Origin: Vibrio sp. CB1-14
Lineage (GTDB): Bacteria > Pseudomonadota > Gammaproteobacteria > Enterobacterales > Vibrionaceae
Length of the DNA stretch: 64,000 nucleotides
Reading direction: 5' to 3'
NCBI RefSeq assembly: GCF_040412085.2
Contig: NZ_CP115921.1
Span: 310,001 to 374,000, forward strand
Shown: in pieces, positions 17,268 to 26,465 of the stretch
Layout of the letters: every line of letters begins with the position of its first letter
Position numbering within the stretch: position 1 is the stretch's first letter
Program-made: the position numbers and the translations under genes
The notes under the pieces: model-generated
What the model saw: only the letters and a program-made list of their open reading frames with translations
Told to the model about the DNA's origin: nothing
Database searches by the model: none

Positions 17268-19310
17268 TTACGAAGAAATTAAGGAAACGAAGTCTTTCTC
17301 TGTCAGTGGCTTAGCGAAGGCGTAGCCTTGACCAAACTGACAACCATGCTGGGTAAGAAAGTCGATCTGCTGTTCGGTTTCAATCCCCTCAGCGACTACA
17401 CGCAAGTCTAGAGCATTACCCATGGCGATAATCGCAAGTACTAGCGCGTTGCTATCACTTTGCTCTGGCACATCATTCACAAATGAGCGATCAATCTTTA
17501 GTTTGTTGATCGGCAGACCTTTCAAATAAGAAAGAGAAGAGTAGCCGGTACCAAAATCATCCAGCGAAACATCGACTCCTAGCTCACGTAACTCATTCAA
17601 TGTATTAAACGCATGCTGCTGATTATGAAGAAGAAAACTCTCGGTAATTTCAATTTCCAGTTGTTCTAAAGGAAACTTCGTTTGGTCGGTAATATCGGCC
17701 AACTGTTTTACAAATTCCGCTCTTTGTAGTTGTAAGGCTGACACATTCACCGCCAGTTTTCCAAAGGAAAGCCCCTGCTCTATCCACGCTCTTCCTTGCT
17801 GACACGCGGCTTTTAACACCCACTGTCCAATGTGTTGTATCAGCCCTGTTTTTTCTGCAATTGGGATAAAAAGACTCGGAGGAATAAAGCCCAGTTCTGG
17901 GTGTTCCCAGCGTAGCAGCACCTCTACGCCAACTAGAGCGTTATCTTCAAGGCGATATTGTGGCTGGTAAGCGAGCGAGAGCTGCTCTTTGTCGACAGCA
18001 TCGTGAAGGGCAGATTGAATACGTACATGCTGCACCGATCTGTCGGTTAAATCTGGGGAGTAGAAAGCGTAGCCACTACGGCCATTCTTTTTAGCCAGAT
18101 ACATGGCCGTATCGGCATTTTTGAGCAATGTTTCACTATCATAGCCGTCATTCGGATATCGTGCGACGCCAATACTACCCGACACTCGAAGATGCTCATT
18201 GTGCTCAAACACGAACGGTGTATTAAATACCCCTAAGGTCTGATCGATAATATCGAGCAGTGTCGCTTCACAATCATAATCGGTAAGAATAATAACAAAC
18301 TCATCACCACCAATTCGGCCTATTGTTGCATTCCCTGCTTGCATCGTTTGTAAACGCTCAGCAACTTGCGCTAAGAGTTGGTCACCAAACAAGTGCCCTT
18401 TGCTATCGTTGATGTGTTTAAAATGATCAAGATCGAGAAACAAAGTCGCAAATGGAGTATCACTCTTTTCGCCCAAAGCAATGCTTTGTTCCAATAAGTG
18501 GGTAAGGTGAACACGGTTAGGCAAATTGGTTAACGGATCAAAGAAGGCCATCCGGCGCAGCTTCTCTTCGTGCGCTTTGCGCAGTGAAATGTCCTCAAAT
18601 ACGCAAATATAGTGCAGGATCGCATCGCTTTCATCGGTAATAGCACTGATAGTCGCCAACTGAGGGTAAATACTGCCGCTCTTTTTACGGTTAATGAATT
18701 CCCCTTTCCACTGACCATACTCCCTTAACTGTTGCCACAGCTCAGTGTAAAAGTCGGGATGGTGCTGACCAGATTGAAGAAAGCTCGGGTTGCGCCCTAT
18801 CACTTCAGCTTCTTCATAACCAGTAAGGGCAGTGAATGCGTGGTTAACGTCCATGATGTTAGCATTGTGATCGGTGATCATCATGCCTTCTTGGAAATTG
18901 TTAAATATCTCTGAAGTAAGCGATAATCGAGCTTCTACTTGCTTTCTTCTTGTGGCGTTACGCGTCATGCCAATGATACCGACCAAGTCTCCGGCCTCAT
19001 CCTTTATCGGAGATTTTACTGTCTCTAGCCAAACTTCGTTGCCCTCTCTATCTAGCGCAGCGCACTCTTCAACCGTTCGCTGACCGCCATTAGCGATCAC
19101 TTTCTCATCGATATGTTTAAAATACTCAGCGCGTTCCGTACTAAACAATTGTTCGTCGGTCTTACCAAAGATATATTCGCGAGAATGACGCCAAGCGGTT
19201 TCGCTGGCTTCGTTGACAGCAACATACTGACCATCAGCATTCTTGACCCAAATATGGTCATCGAGCGCATCAATAAATTGCTGCAGCGTAGGAAGATTTT
19301 TTAAAGACAT
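17268..19310 (-). CDS. PAS-PAS-GGDEF-EAL cyclic-di-GMP turnover protein
   Basis: 680 residues with no transmembrane helix, so cytoplasmic. Two PAS/PAC sensor domains (about 8-125 and 130-245) precede a GGDEF domain (255-415; intact GGDEF at 334-338) and an EAL domain (430-680). The EAL signature reads EVL (463-465), with the catalytic Glu kept, and later catalytic segments (NVSALQL, EITES, DDFGTGYSSL, KIDRSFV, AEGIETEQQ) are present. Both synthase and phosphodiesterase activities are therefore possible. It is transcribed alone and followed by a hairpin. The PAS ligand is unknown. Confidence 0.9.
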   Translation of the reverse strand: MSLKNLPTLQQFIDALDDHIWVKNADGQYVAVNEASETAWRHSREYIFGKTDEQLFSTERAEYFKHIDEKVIANGGQRTVEECAALDREGNEVWLETVKSPIKDEAGDLVGIIGMTRNATRRKQVEARLSLTSEIFNNFQEGMMITDHNANIMDVNHAFTALTGYEEAEVIGRNPSFLQSGQHHPDFYTELWQQLREYGQWKGEFINRKKSGSIYPQLATISAITDESDAILHYICVFEDISLRKAHEEKLRRMAFFDPLTNLPNRVHLTHLLEQSIALGEKSDTPFATLFLDLDHFKHINDSKGHLFGDQLLAQVAERLQTMQAGNATIGRIGGDEFVIILTDYDCEATLLDIIDQTLGVFNTPFVFEHNEHLRVSGSIGVARYPNDGYDSETLLKNADTAMYLAKKNGRSGYAFYSPDLTDRSVQHVRIQSALHDAVDKEQLSLAYQPQYRLEDNALVGVEVLLRWEHPELGFIPPSLFIPIAEKTGLIQHIGQWVLKAACQQGRAWIEQGLSFGKLAVNVSALQLQRAEFVKQLADITDQTKFPLEQLEIEITESFLLHNQQHAFNTLNELRELGVDVSLDDFGTGYSSLSYLKGLPINKLKIDRSFVNDVPEQSDSNALVLAIIAMGNALDLRVVAEGIETEQQIDFLTQHGCQFGQGYAFAKPLTEKDFVSLISS

Positions 19311-19526
19311 GATACAGAAACTCAGAACTACTCATTCGTTCGGCTAGGCCAAAGTTCCCTCGGCCGAAGTTTCAACATATCGTACTAAATGCAGGTGAAG
19401 ATTTATACCGAACAAATGTTTGAATGTGAAGATAGTCAGTAACTCTAAAGGGGCAAAGTGCAAAGCTGAGTTTACAATTTCTCACAATTCACCCCAAAGT
19501 CGACTATGACTCGGAATATCCGAGGC

Positions 19527-20201
19527 TTATGCGAACAGCGTCATTCTAAGCTGTTCGAGGGAGTTCACTTCATAGTGTGGGTGAATACCCGCTGGCGTCT
19601 GAACACCTTGTGTGTTTAACCAACACGTTTCAATACCAAAGTTAATACCGCCAAGTACATCGGAATGAGGATTATCGCCCACCATCAAAATTTTAGTTTT
19701 GCATGGTAGCCCCATCAATTGATGAGCATGGTCAAAAATCCCGAGGTCCGGTTTTGCTACGCCCACTTCCTCAGAGATAACCACGTGCTCAAAGTAGTCG
19801 CTAAGCCCTGTACGCTCAAGACGAATCGCTTGCAACTCAGTAAAGCCATTGGTAATGATACCCAGTTTTGCATTGCCTGAAAGTGCGTCAAGCAACTCCT
19901 TTGCGCCGGGCAACAGTGTGCAGATATCCGCCATCGCCTCTAGAAATGCAGAATTTAACTCAAAAGGTGTGATACCAAGTTTCGTAGCCCAGCCTTCAAA
20001 ACGGATGATTTTAAGCTCATCAGCAGTGATTTTGCCATCTTGGTAGTCCACCCATAACGGCTTATTGACCAGTTGATACGCGTCATAGTCGTCACGCGTG
20101 AAATTAACGCCAAAACGCTCAAACATAAGCTTCATGCCACCAAATGAATCAAAGTGGAACAGCGTCTCGTCTGCGTCAAACAGAACCCAATCGTACTTCA
20201 T
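19527..20201 (-). CDS. yjjG: HAD-family pyrimidine 5'-nucleotidase YjjG
   Basis: 224 residues, HAD superfamily subfamily IA. Motif I FDADETLF (nucleophile Asp), motif II ITNG, and the Lys and motif IV in VGVAKPD and MVGDNPHSD are all present. It is closely similar along its length to E. coli YjjG as I remember it (FDADETLF-FDSF, NKPLWVDYQ-G-IT, GIITNGF--LQ--RLERTGL-DYF). YjjG dephosphorylates dUMP, dTMP and modified pyrimidine nucleotides and is thought to clean the nucleotide pool. It is a single-gene unit. Confidence 0.92.
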   Translation of the reverse strand: MKYDWVLFDADETLFHFDSFGGMKLMFERFGVNFTRDDYDAYQLVNKPLWVDYQDGKITADELKIIRFEGWATKLGITPFELNSAFLEAMADICTLLPGAKELLDALSGNAKLGIITNGFTELQAIRLERTGLSDYFEHVVISEEVGVAKPDLGIFDHAHQLMGLPCKTKILMVGDNPHSDVLGGINFGIETCWLNTQGVQTPAGIHPHYEVNSLEQLRMTLFA

Positions 20202-20283
20202 TATTGTTGTATCCCTAGTGATGAACGGCAGAATTATAACCGTTCAAATGGCGAATAGGTACTCAGTGAGAACGTTGATATTT

Positions 20284-20306
20284 ATGTATGCATTTTATGC
20301 ATACAT
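20284..20306. promoter_or_regulatory. Perfect ATGTATGCAT inverted repeat upstream of the MFS operon
   Basis: ATGTATGCAT (20284-20293), spacer TTT, ATGCATACAT (20297-20306). A perfect 10-bp inverted repeat with a short spacer between yjjG and the divergent small His-rich gene. It is the kind of site bound by dimeric repressors (TetR, GntR or MarR type); no such gene is adjacent. Confidence 0.5.
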
Positions 20307-20402
20307 TACTTCACTAAATGTCATTTGAGTCATACCCGGTAGATCATTACACTGCGCGCTCTTTTTTAACGCCACTTTTGCGCATCAACGCGAATTGAGT
20401 TT

Positions 20403-20585
20403 ATGTTCTCACAATCCATTTTTGCTCAGCTAATACGAATGTTGCTGCTTCTTGCCGTGGCATTGATGGCGGTGCACCACTCACCCACCTTGCTCGACCT
20501 TTTGGCCAAGCAAGCCATTAACAGTGGGTGTCACCAACAAAACCCATCTGATCCTATGGATCACTCACACCACCATCATCACTAG
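20403..20585 (+). CDS. Small membrane/exported protein with natural poly-histidine tail
   Basis: 60 residues: a hydrophobic segment (QLIRMLLLLAVALMAVHHSP, a signal anchor or signal peptide), then a short polar part and a C-terminus PMDHSHHHHH. The tail is encoded by mixed CAC/CAT codons. It ends 12 bases before the MFS transporter start, and the transporter lacks a strong ribosome binding site of its own, so coupling is likely. The histidine tail suggests metal binding in the periplasm or membrane surface. No family recognised. Confidence 0.55.
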   Translation: MFSQSIFAQLIRMLLLLAVALMAVHHSPTLLDLLAKQAINSGCHQQNPSDPMDHSHHHHH

Positions 20586-20597
20586 AGTGTTATTACA

Positions 20598-21818
20598 ATG
20601 AGTATTTTCCGCTTTCCAGCCCTAGTTTGGCTGGGTATTGGCATCCTTATCGTCAGCTTGGGCATTCGCCAGTCATTTGGCATTTTCATGATGCCAATTT
20701 CCGATCATTTCCAAACAGGGCGTGAATTCTTTAGCTTCGCCATTGCGCTGCAAAACTTACTGTTTGGTATGTTCCAACCCTTTGTTGGTATGGCTGCGGA
20801 CAAATGGGGATCAAAGCGCATCATTTTGATGGGCTCTATCGCCTATGCCGTGGGCTTGTATTTGACCTCTGTCACTACAGAAGCTTCAATGCTTTACTTC
20901 TCATTAGGTGCATTGGTTGGCTTAGGTCTTAGTGCCACCAGCTATGTCATCATTTTAGGTGCGGTAGCAAAAGTGGTACCAGCTGAGCATGCTGCTAAGG
21001 CATTTGGCCTGACTACCGCGGCCGGTTCATTTGGTATGTTCGCGATGATTCCTGGCGCTCAATTGATGCTAGAAGACATGGGCTGGCAGGGTGCACTGCA
21101 GGGCTTTGCTGTGCTTTGTACCATGATGATTGCTTTCTCACTGTTTATGAAGTCAGCCCGTCCAGCAAATAGTGCTAATGGTGCTGCTGAGGAAAACGAG
21201 TTAACACTAAAACAAGCGCTTAAAGAGGCCTTCAACCACAAAGGTTACTGGCTTATCCATGCAGGCTTTTTCGTGTGTGGCTTCCACGTAATGTTCATCG
21301 CAACACACTTACCAAGCTACTTAGCTGATAAAGACCTTCCTGCTAGTAGTGCAGCACTGGCTCTTGCCTACGTAGGTATCTTCAATATCTTTGGTTCGTA
21401 CTTCTGGGGTTTGATGGGCGATAAGTTCAGTAAACGCCATGTGATGTCGATGCTGTACTTATTTAGAACGGTTGTGATCGCTGCGTTTGTGACGATGCCT
21501 GTCACAGAGCACACCGCAGCGCTATTTGGTGGTGCCATCGGTTTTTGTTGGCTAGGTACAGTACCGCTGACGTCAGGCCTCGTTCGTCAGATCTTCGGCG
21601 CGCGTTACCTATCAACCTTGTACGGTTTGGTGTTCTTTACTCACCAAGTAGGCAGTTTCCTTGGTGCTTGGGCTGGCGGTAGGATCTACGATTACTACGG
21701 CTCTTACGAGCCTATCTGGTGGTCAACGGTTGTTCTTGCTTTTGCCGCCGCGCTGATTCATTTGCCAATCAATGATAAGCCGCTGCGCCCAATTGCAACG
21801 GCAACTGCAACCGCCTAG
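20598..21818 (+). CDS. MFS transporter (OFA/monocarboxylate-like)
   Basis: 406 residues, 12 predicted transmembrane helices. The N-terminus (LGIRQSFGIFMMPISDHF) and GMAADKWGSKRIILMG in loop 2-3 (MFS motif A) match major facilitator proteins of the oxalate/formate antiporter and monocarboxylate porter group. It shares an operon with the His-tailed small protein. Substrate is probably an organic anion, but a metal complex cannot be excluded given its partner. A terminator lies at 21841-21862. Confidence 0.8.
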   Translation: MSIFRFPALVWLGIGILIVSLGIRQSFGIFMMPISDHFQTGREFFSFAIALQNLLFGMFQPFVGMAADKWGSKRIILMGSIAYAVGLYLTSVTTEASMLYFSLGALVGLGLSATSYVIILGAVAKVVPAEHAAKAFGLTTAAGSFGMFAMIPGAQLMLEDMGWQGALQGFAVLCTMMIAFSLFMKSARPANSANGAAEENELTLKQALKEAFNHKGYWLIHAGFFVCGFHVMFIATHLPSYLADKDLPASSAALALAYVGIFNIFGSYFWGLMGDKFSKRHVMSMLYLFRTVVIAAFVTMPVTEHTAALFGGAIGFCWLGTVPLTSGLVRQIFGARYLSTLYGLVFFTHQVGSFLGAWAGGRIYDYYGSYEPIWWSTVVLAFAAALIHLPINDKPLRPIATATATA

Positions 21819-21840
21819 TTAACGCAACACAATCTCACTA

Positions 21841-21862
21841 AGCCAACGTTTATCCGTTGGCT
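21841..21862 (+). terminator. Terminator after the MFS gene
   Basis: AGCCAACG (21841-21848) pairs with CGTTGGCT (21855-21862), followed by a T-rich run (TTCTTCTATTTTT). Confidence 0.75.
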
Positions 21863-21989
21863 TTCTTCTATTTTTAAAAGGTCAGTGTGACTTCAATCGC
21901 TAACTTCGATAGTTGCGACTTTTCTCCTATGGCAAGAGAGTGAAAACTTTCCTAGCATTAGAGCATTCACTCATACTTGGAATTACATT

Positions 21990-22286
21990 GTGGAAATTGA
22001 TCAACAAAGTCCCGTAGAAGACTCGCAACTCGTCAAATGGCTAACGAATAAGCTCGGTGACCTTTCCCCAGCAGAAAATACAGGCGCTGAGGCATTAGAC
22101 CGCAGTGATATCTTTGAGCTGAGTAAAGTGATTTCTGACTTCTTCGCCCAAGAGCATGTCGCACACAACGACAAAAACTACGCCATTGTTTACGGATTGA
22201 TAACTGGCTACCTCACCGATCAGGCGGTATCTCATCAAGAGATGTTGGATTACCTCACCAGTTGCGTATTTCTATTCCAAAACTAG
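21990..22286 (+). CDS. Conserved-looking hypothetical protein, acidic
   Basis: 98 residues from a GTG start at 21990. The protein is acidic, mostly helical in appearance, with no signal peptide or membrane segment (DRSDIFELSKVISDFFAQEH, then YGLITGYLTDQAVSHQEMLDYL). A terminator follows 32 bases after the stop, supporting a real single-gene unit. I do not recognise the family. Confidence 0.65.
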   Translation: MEIDQQSPVEDSQLVKWLTNKLGDLSPAENTGAEALDRSDIFELSKVISDFFAQEHVAHNDKNYAIVYGLITGYLTDQAVSHQEMLDYLTSCVFLFQN

Positions 22287-22317
22287 CTCGCTATTACAAG
22301 CAACACGTACGACTAAC

Positions 22318-22347
22318 GTCAAACCTTTAGCGAGGTTTGACGTTTTT
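22318..22347 (+). terminator. Terminator after the 98-residue gene
   Basis: GTCAAACCT (22318-22326), loop TTAGCG, AGGTTTGAC (22333-22341), then G and TTTTT. Confidence 0.85.
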
Positions 22348-22398
22348 GTTTGTATTTTTCAACAGCGAAACTATCAACAAGCTCACTTTTTACAGGCG

Positions 22399-22424
22399 AA
22401 AAAAAGCCCTTCACAAGGAAGGGC
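22399..22424 (-). terminator. Terminator of the pst operon
   Basis: GCCCTTC (22406-22412) and GAAGGGC (22418-22424) with a 5-base loop; on the minus strand the stem is followed by seven U. It lies about 130 bases beyond the pstB stop. Confidence 0.8.
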
Positions 22425-22552
22425 AATAGTACCATCGCTTATAGTTATAGTGATATGCCAGTAAATTCTGTCATTCGCTAATGCTGTGATTCAAAACGAA
22501 TCGTGCGATAAATGGAAATTGTGTTCAAACAATTGCAAGCCTTACGCTGCCA

Positions 22553-23302
22553 TTAACCAAAGTCACCGTTTACGTAACCTTGAGTACGGTCATCACTTGG
22601 GTTAGAGAAAATAACCTGAGTGTCGTTGTGCTCAACCAGTTCGCCCATTAGGAAGAACGCAGTACGGTCTGAAATACGACGCGCTTGCTGCATTGAGTGA
22701 GTAACGATAACGATGGTGTAGTCTTTTTTAAGCTCTTCCATCAACTCTTCGATTTTGTGTGTCGCAATTGGGTCAAGTGCAGACGTTGGCTCATCCATTA
22801 GGATAACGTCAGGCTGCATGGCAATTGTACGAGCGATACATAAACGCTGCTGCTGACCACCAGACAAACCAAACGCATGTGACTTCAAACGATCTTTAAC
22901 TTCGTCCCAAAGTGCTGCGCGGCGAAGCGAGCTCTCTACCACTTCGTCAATGTGCTTTTTGTCTTTGATACCTTGCGCACGAAGACCGTAAGCAACGTTC
23001 TCGTAGATGCTCATTGGGAATGGGTTTGGCTTCTGGAATACCATACCTACTTTGATACGTAGGTCTGCAACATCGATGTTGCCGTAGATGTCCGTGCCAT
23101 CCATTTCTAGCAAACCGGTAATTTTAACGCCTTCGATAAGGTCGTTCATGCGGTTCAAACAGCGAAGCAGTGTTGACTTACCACAACCTGACGGACCAAT
23201 TAACGCTGTTACTTGGCGAGTTGGGATCGGTAGGTTGATCGCTTTAAGTGCTTGGTTTTCACCGTAGAAAAGGTCTAGGTTTTCAATGTTAAACTTGTTC
23301 AT
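22553..23302 (-). CDS. pstB: Phosphate ABC transporter ATP-binding protein PstB
   Basis: 249 residues. Walker [10 protein letters not shown], signature motif LSGGQQQR, Walker [14 protein letters not shown] and the switch His in [13 protein letters not shown] are intact. Together with the Pst-specific [14 protein letters not shown] start these identify PstB. It energises high-affinity phosphate uptake with PstC and PstA. It is the last gene of pstS-C-A-B; no phoU follows, the next gene downstream being unrelated. A 97-base gap separates it from pstA. Confidence 0.96.
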   Translation of the reverse strand: MNKFNIENLDLFYGENQALKAINLPIPTRQVTALIGPSGCGKSTLLRCLNRMNDLIEGVKITGLLEMDGTDIYGNIDVADLRIKVGMVFQKPNPFPMSIYENVAYGLRAQGIKDKKHIDEVVESSLRRAALWDEVKDRLKSHAFGLSGGQQQRLCIARTIAMQPDVILMDEPTSALDPIATHKIEELMEELKKDYTIVIVTHSMQQARRISDRTAFFLMGELVEHNDTQVIFSNPSDDRTQGYVNGDFG

Positions 23303-23399
23303 GTCTCTATTCTCTAAATTCTTTGTCGTGTTAATTCGTGTAAATTTGATGGCTTGGCTCTTTATGGTCTGGCCTCACCATCAGTCGAATTGTTCTCAA

Positions 23400-24263
23400 T
23401 TAGTACGTTGCTGTGTTAAAGCGGCTAGCGATAAACTTCGTTAGCGTGTTGATAAGTAGGACGACCACAATCAGTACAGTCGCTGTACCGTATGCTTGGT
23501 TCCACTCATCCATGGTAAACAGCTCCGTTGTGAGTTTGTACAGGTGAACCGTTAGGGTACGACCTGAATCTAGCAGTGAGTCTGGTACACGTGCCACCAT
23601 ACCTGCAGTTAGGAATACCGGTGCAGATTCACCGATAACACGACCAATACTTAGAATGACCGAAGTAAGAATACCTGGGGTTGCACTTGGCAGAATAAGA
23701 CGCCAAATGGTGTAGATTTTCGATGCGCCCAAACCGTAAGAACCTTCACGGTAAGTTTGCGGTACCGCCATTAAGGCTTCTTCTGTCGTACGGATAATAA
23801 CCGGTAGAATCAAGATACTTAGAGTAAGTGCACCCGATAGAATCGAGAAGCCAAAGCCCATGATTACTACGAAGAACGTCATACCGAACAGACCGAAGAT
23901 GATCGATGGAATACCTGCCAACGACTCAGTACAGAAACGAATAACCTTAACCAGCTTACTGCCTACCTTAGCGTATTCGGTTAGGTAGATAGCCGTCATG
24001 ATGCCTAAAGGCGCTGCAACTGCAATCGATGCGATAACCATGTAAACGGTCGAGATGATCATCGGGAAGATGCCCTTCTCTTCACCCGTTGCCGTGTAGT
24101 TATCAGTGATAAAGTTCCAATCTACGTGCTGAAGACCATTGGATAGGATGTACCAAATGATCCAGAACAAGAAGCCTACGGTCATTGCCGCTGCTGCCCA
24201 AACAAAGGCATTGAGAATCGCGTCTTTTTGAACACGCGCTTTCTTTAGTTTTACTGTATCCAT
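23400..24263 (-). CDS. pstA: Phosphate ABC transporter permease PstA
   Basis: 287 residues with six membrane helices and the binding-protein-dependent transport motif EALMAVPQTYREGSYGLGASKIYTIWRLILPSA. TAIYLTEYAK and SLAGIPSIIFGLFG are typical of PstA. It forms the inner-membrane channel with PstC. It starts five bases after the pstC stop. Confidence 0.96.
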   Translation of the reverse strand: MDTVKLKKARVQKDAILNAFVWAAAAMTVGFLFWIIWYILSNGLQHVDWNFITDNYTATGEEKGIFPMIISTVYMVIASIAVAAPLGIMTAIYLTEYAKVGSKLVKVIRFCTESLAGIPSIIFGLFGMTFFVVIMGFGFSILSGALTLSILILPVIIRTTEEALMAVPQTYREGSYGLGASKIYTIWRLILPSATPGILTSVILSIGRVIGESAPVFLTAGMVARVPDSLLDSGRTLTVHLYKLTTELFTMDEWNQAYGTATVLIVVVLLINTLTKFIASRFNTATY

Positions 24264-24268
24264 AATAA

Positions 24269-25201
24269 TTACTTCGCTTTCTCGCGGTTCAAGTAAAGGA
24301 GAGCTGAGTTGAGCATCATGATAAATACCAGAAGCACAACACCGGTCGCGTATAGAGCATTTGCGTGAACGCCACTTGCATAGGACATTTCAATTGCGAT
24401 GTTTGCTGTTAGCGTACGGGCTGATTCCAAAATACTGCCAGGCATTGCAGGCGCATTACCCATTACCATGATGATTGCCATAGTTTCACCTAGAGCACGA
24501 CCAATACCCAAAATTACGCCAGTCATAATGCCTGAACGAGCCGCTGGAACGAGAAGTTTAAAAATGGTGTAAATCTTTGATGCACCTAGAGCCAGTGAGC
24601 CTTCTTTGTAGGTGCGTGGCACAGCGCGAATCGATGTCTCTGAAACGGTAATTACCGTTGGAAGAATCATCACGCCTAATACGATGATACCCGCAAGAAT
24701 CGTGTTGCCCGCTGGTACATTAAATACTTGTTGGATAAGCGGTACGATGATAATCAAACCAAAGAAGCCATAAACCACCGATGGGATACCCGCCAGTAGT
24801 TCAACCGCTGGACGAATAATATCCGCAAGGCGCTTTGGTGCGATTTCTGCGATAAAGATAGCCGTTAGAACACCAATTGGAACACCAACGACGACAGCGC
24901 CAAGCGTAGAGACAATCGATGCCACGATCATAGTTGCAACACCGTAAAGCGCAGGTGGTAACCAATGCTGACCTAATACGATGCCACTCACACCCACTTC
25001 TTGGAATGCCGGGATACTTTCTTTAACGATGAAGTAAGCAATAATGGCAAGAGAAACGATGCCGATTACTGCACTGGTAAGAAATAGTCCGTGGAAGAAT
25101 CTCTCTTTCCAATCAACTCGTGTTTGAGCCTTAAGGCGGCGAGCTTCAGACTGAGTCGCTTCATTGTTCATAAGCTTCTCACTATTTGTTGCGATGGTCA
25201 T
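24269..25201 (-). CDS. pstC: Phosphate ABC transporter permease PstC
   Basis: 310 residues, six membrane helices after a 35-residue polar N-terminus. ELLAGIPSVVYGFFGL and the EAA-like loop ETSIRAVPRTYKEGSLALGASKIYTIFKL are PstC hallmarks. The ATG at 25201 has only a weak ribosome binding site; an internal ATG ten codons in is an alternative. It follows pstS after a 93-base gap that holds a strong hairpin. Confidence 0.95.
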   Translation of the reverse strand: MTIATNSEKLMNNEATQSEARRLKAQTRVDWKERFFHGLFLTSAVIGIVSLAIIAYFIVKESIPAFQEVGVSGIVLGQHWLPPALYGVATMIVASIVSTLGAVVVGVPIGVLTAIFIAEIAPKRLADIIRPAVELLAGIPSVVYGFFGLIIIVPLIQQVFNVPAGNTILAGIIVLGVMILPTVITVSETSIRAVPRTYKEGSLALGASKIYTIFKLLVPAARSGIMTGVILGIGRALGETMAIIMVMGNAPAMPGSILESARTLTANIAIEMSYASGVHANALYATGVVLLVFIMMLNSALLYLNREKAK

Positions 25202-25244
25202 AATTCTGCTTCTATGTTTAATTACTTCGATAGACGCGCAAAAG

Positions 25245-25270
25245 GCTCAGCCCGAAAAGGTGGGCTGAGC
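25245..25270 (-). terminator. Hairpin between pstS and pstC (probable partial terminator)
   Basis: GCTCAGCCC (25245-25253) and GGGCTGAGC (25262-25270) make a perfect 9-bp stem; on the minus strand it is followed by CTTTT. It sits inside the operon, so it should reduce read-through and leave more pstS than pstCAB mRNA. Confidence 0.7.
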
Positions 25271-25294
25271 AACTTAAATATTTACTGGTGTTGC

Positions 25295-26116
25295 TTAGTT
25301 AACAGTGATGTAACCTTTCTTACCTGAGATAGCTTGAGCTTCTTCGCCAACCATCCAGTCTAGGAACTGCTGAGTTTCAGCAGAAGGTTTGCCATCTTTG
25401 TAAAGAACAAGGAATGGACGAGCAACTTTATAAGAACCGTTCTTCACGTTATCTACTGTTGCTGCAGCACCGTCAATTTTTAGAGGCTGAACTGTATTGT
25501 CTACTGTACCTAGAGAGATGAAGCCAATAGCGTATGGGTTGCTTGCTACAGATACCTTCAGTGCACCGTTACCGTTAGCAACTTGAGCACGTTGAGAGAT
25601 AGCCGATACTTTCTTACCGCTGATCTTCATTTTTAGTTTCATGATGTCTTCGAATGCACCACGAGTACCTGAAGCCGTATCACGAGTGATAGCAACGATT
25701 GGCTTGTTTTGACCGCCAACTTGGCTCCAGTTAGTAATTTCGCCTTTGTAGATGCTTGTGATTTGCTCTGACGTTAGCTCTTTTACGCTGTTGTTTGGGT
25801 TCACTACAACTGCGATACCGTCACGAGCAATAACTAGCTCTTTAAGGTCTGCTGATTTTTCTTCTGCTTTAAGGTCACGAGAAGAGATACCTAGGTCTGC
25901 GCTGCCATCCTTCGCTGCACGAATACCTGCTGAAGAACCTGGTGCTTGGATTTCGATAAACACTGGTTCGCCTTTGTTCATGTAAGTTTCTGCAAAAACT
26001 TCAACCAGTGGAGAAGCACTATTAGAACCTACTACAGAGATAGTTTCTTTTGCTGAAGCTGATGTCACTGTTAGTGCGCCTAGTAGAGCGATTGCACCGA
26101 TAACTGTCTTTTTCAT
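25295..26116 (-). CDS. pstS: Periplasmic phosphate-binding protein PstS
   Basis: 273 residues: signal peptide (MKKTVIGAIALLGALTVTSASA), then the PstS fold with phosphate-contact segments VVGSNSASPLVEVFAE and TRDTASGTRGAFEDIM. The ATG at 26116 has AAAGGA upstream and begins the signal peptide exactly; a longer frame to 26167 is unlikely. It delivers phosphate to PstCAB. Pho-box-like sites lie upstream at 26182-26313. Confidence 0.95.
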   Translation of the reverse strand: MKKTVIGAIALLGALTVTSASAKETISVVGSNSASPLVEVFAETYMNKGEPVFIEIQAPGSSAGIRAAKDGSADLGISSRDLKAEEKSADLKELVIARDGIAVVVNPNNSVKELTSEQITSIYKGEITNWSQVGGQNKPIVAITRDTASGTRGAFEDIMKLKMKISGKKVSAISQRAQVANGNGALKVSVASNPYAIGFISLGTVDNTVQPLKIDGAAATVDNVKNGSYKVARPFLVLYKDGKPSAETQQFLDWMVGEEAQAISGKKGYITVN

Positions 26117-26204
26117 CACAATTTCCTTTAGTGGCTTGATTGCCTTGTTTCGTTTGAACGCTGACAAGATTAGAGGTCGAATATGACAGTTGTGTTTCAG
26201 TTCC

Positions 26205-26222
26205 TTGAAAGGTCTATGACAA
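26205..26222 (-). promoter_or_regulatory. Pho box upstream of pstS
   Basis: On the minus strand TTGTCATAGACCTTTCAA matches the 18-base PhoB consensus (CTGTCAT-A-A-CTGTCA-) at most conserved positions. Two further TGTCATA half-sites in the same orientation lie at 26182-26188 and 26307-26313. The position, about 90 bases upstream of the pstS start, fits PhoB activation under phosphate starvation. Nothing else was found in 26117-26440. Confidence 0.75.
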
Positions 26223-26440
26223 ATGAGAATTTTGAAGATGGGGGTTTATGGGAGAAGATCACTTAAAATCAGTACTTTATCATGGGTAATTGAGTATAGA
26301 CCCCAATATGACAGTCAAAAATTGTACTGTAATCTTTGTCATAAAGTGGTTTGTTTGCACAAAAGTTCGTCAATTTCAGCCTTTCTAAACGCTAAATTAA
26401 CTCTAAAACACGTACTCTTTTGTCGCCGAATGGCAAAAAA

Positions 26441-26463
26441 CCAGAGGAAGACCTCTGGTTTTT
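26441..26463. terminator. Bidirectional terminator beside the barrel gene
   Basis: CCAGAGG (26441-26447) and CCTCTGG (26452-26458), with TTTTT to the right and AAAAAA to the left, so it works on both strands. It ends the minus-strand barrel gene at 26466. Confidence 0.85.
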
Positions 26464-26465
26464 GG

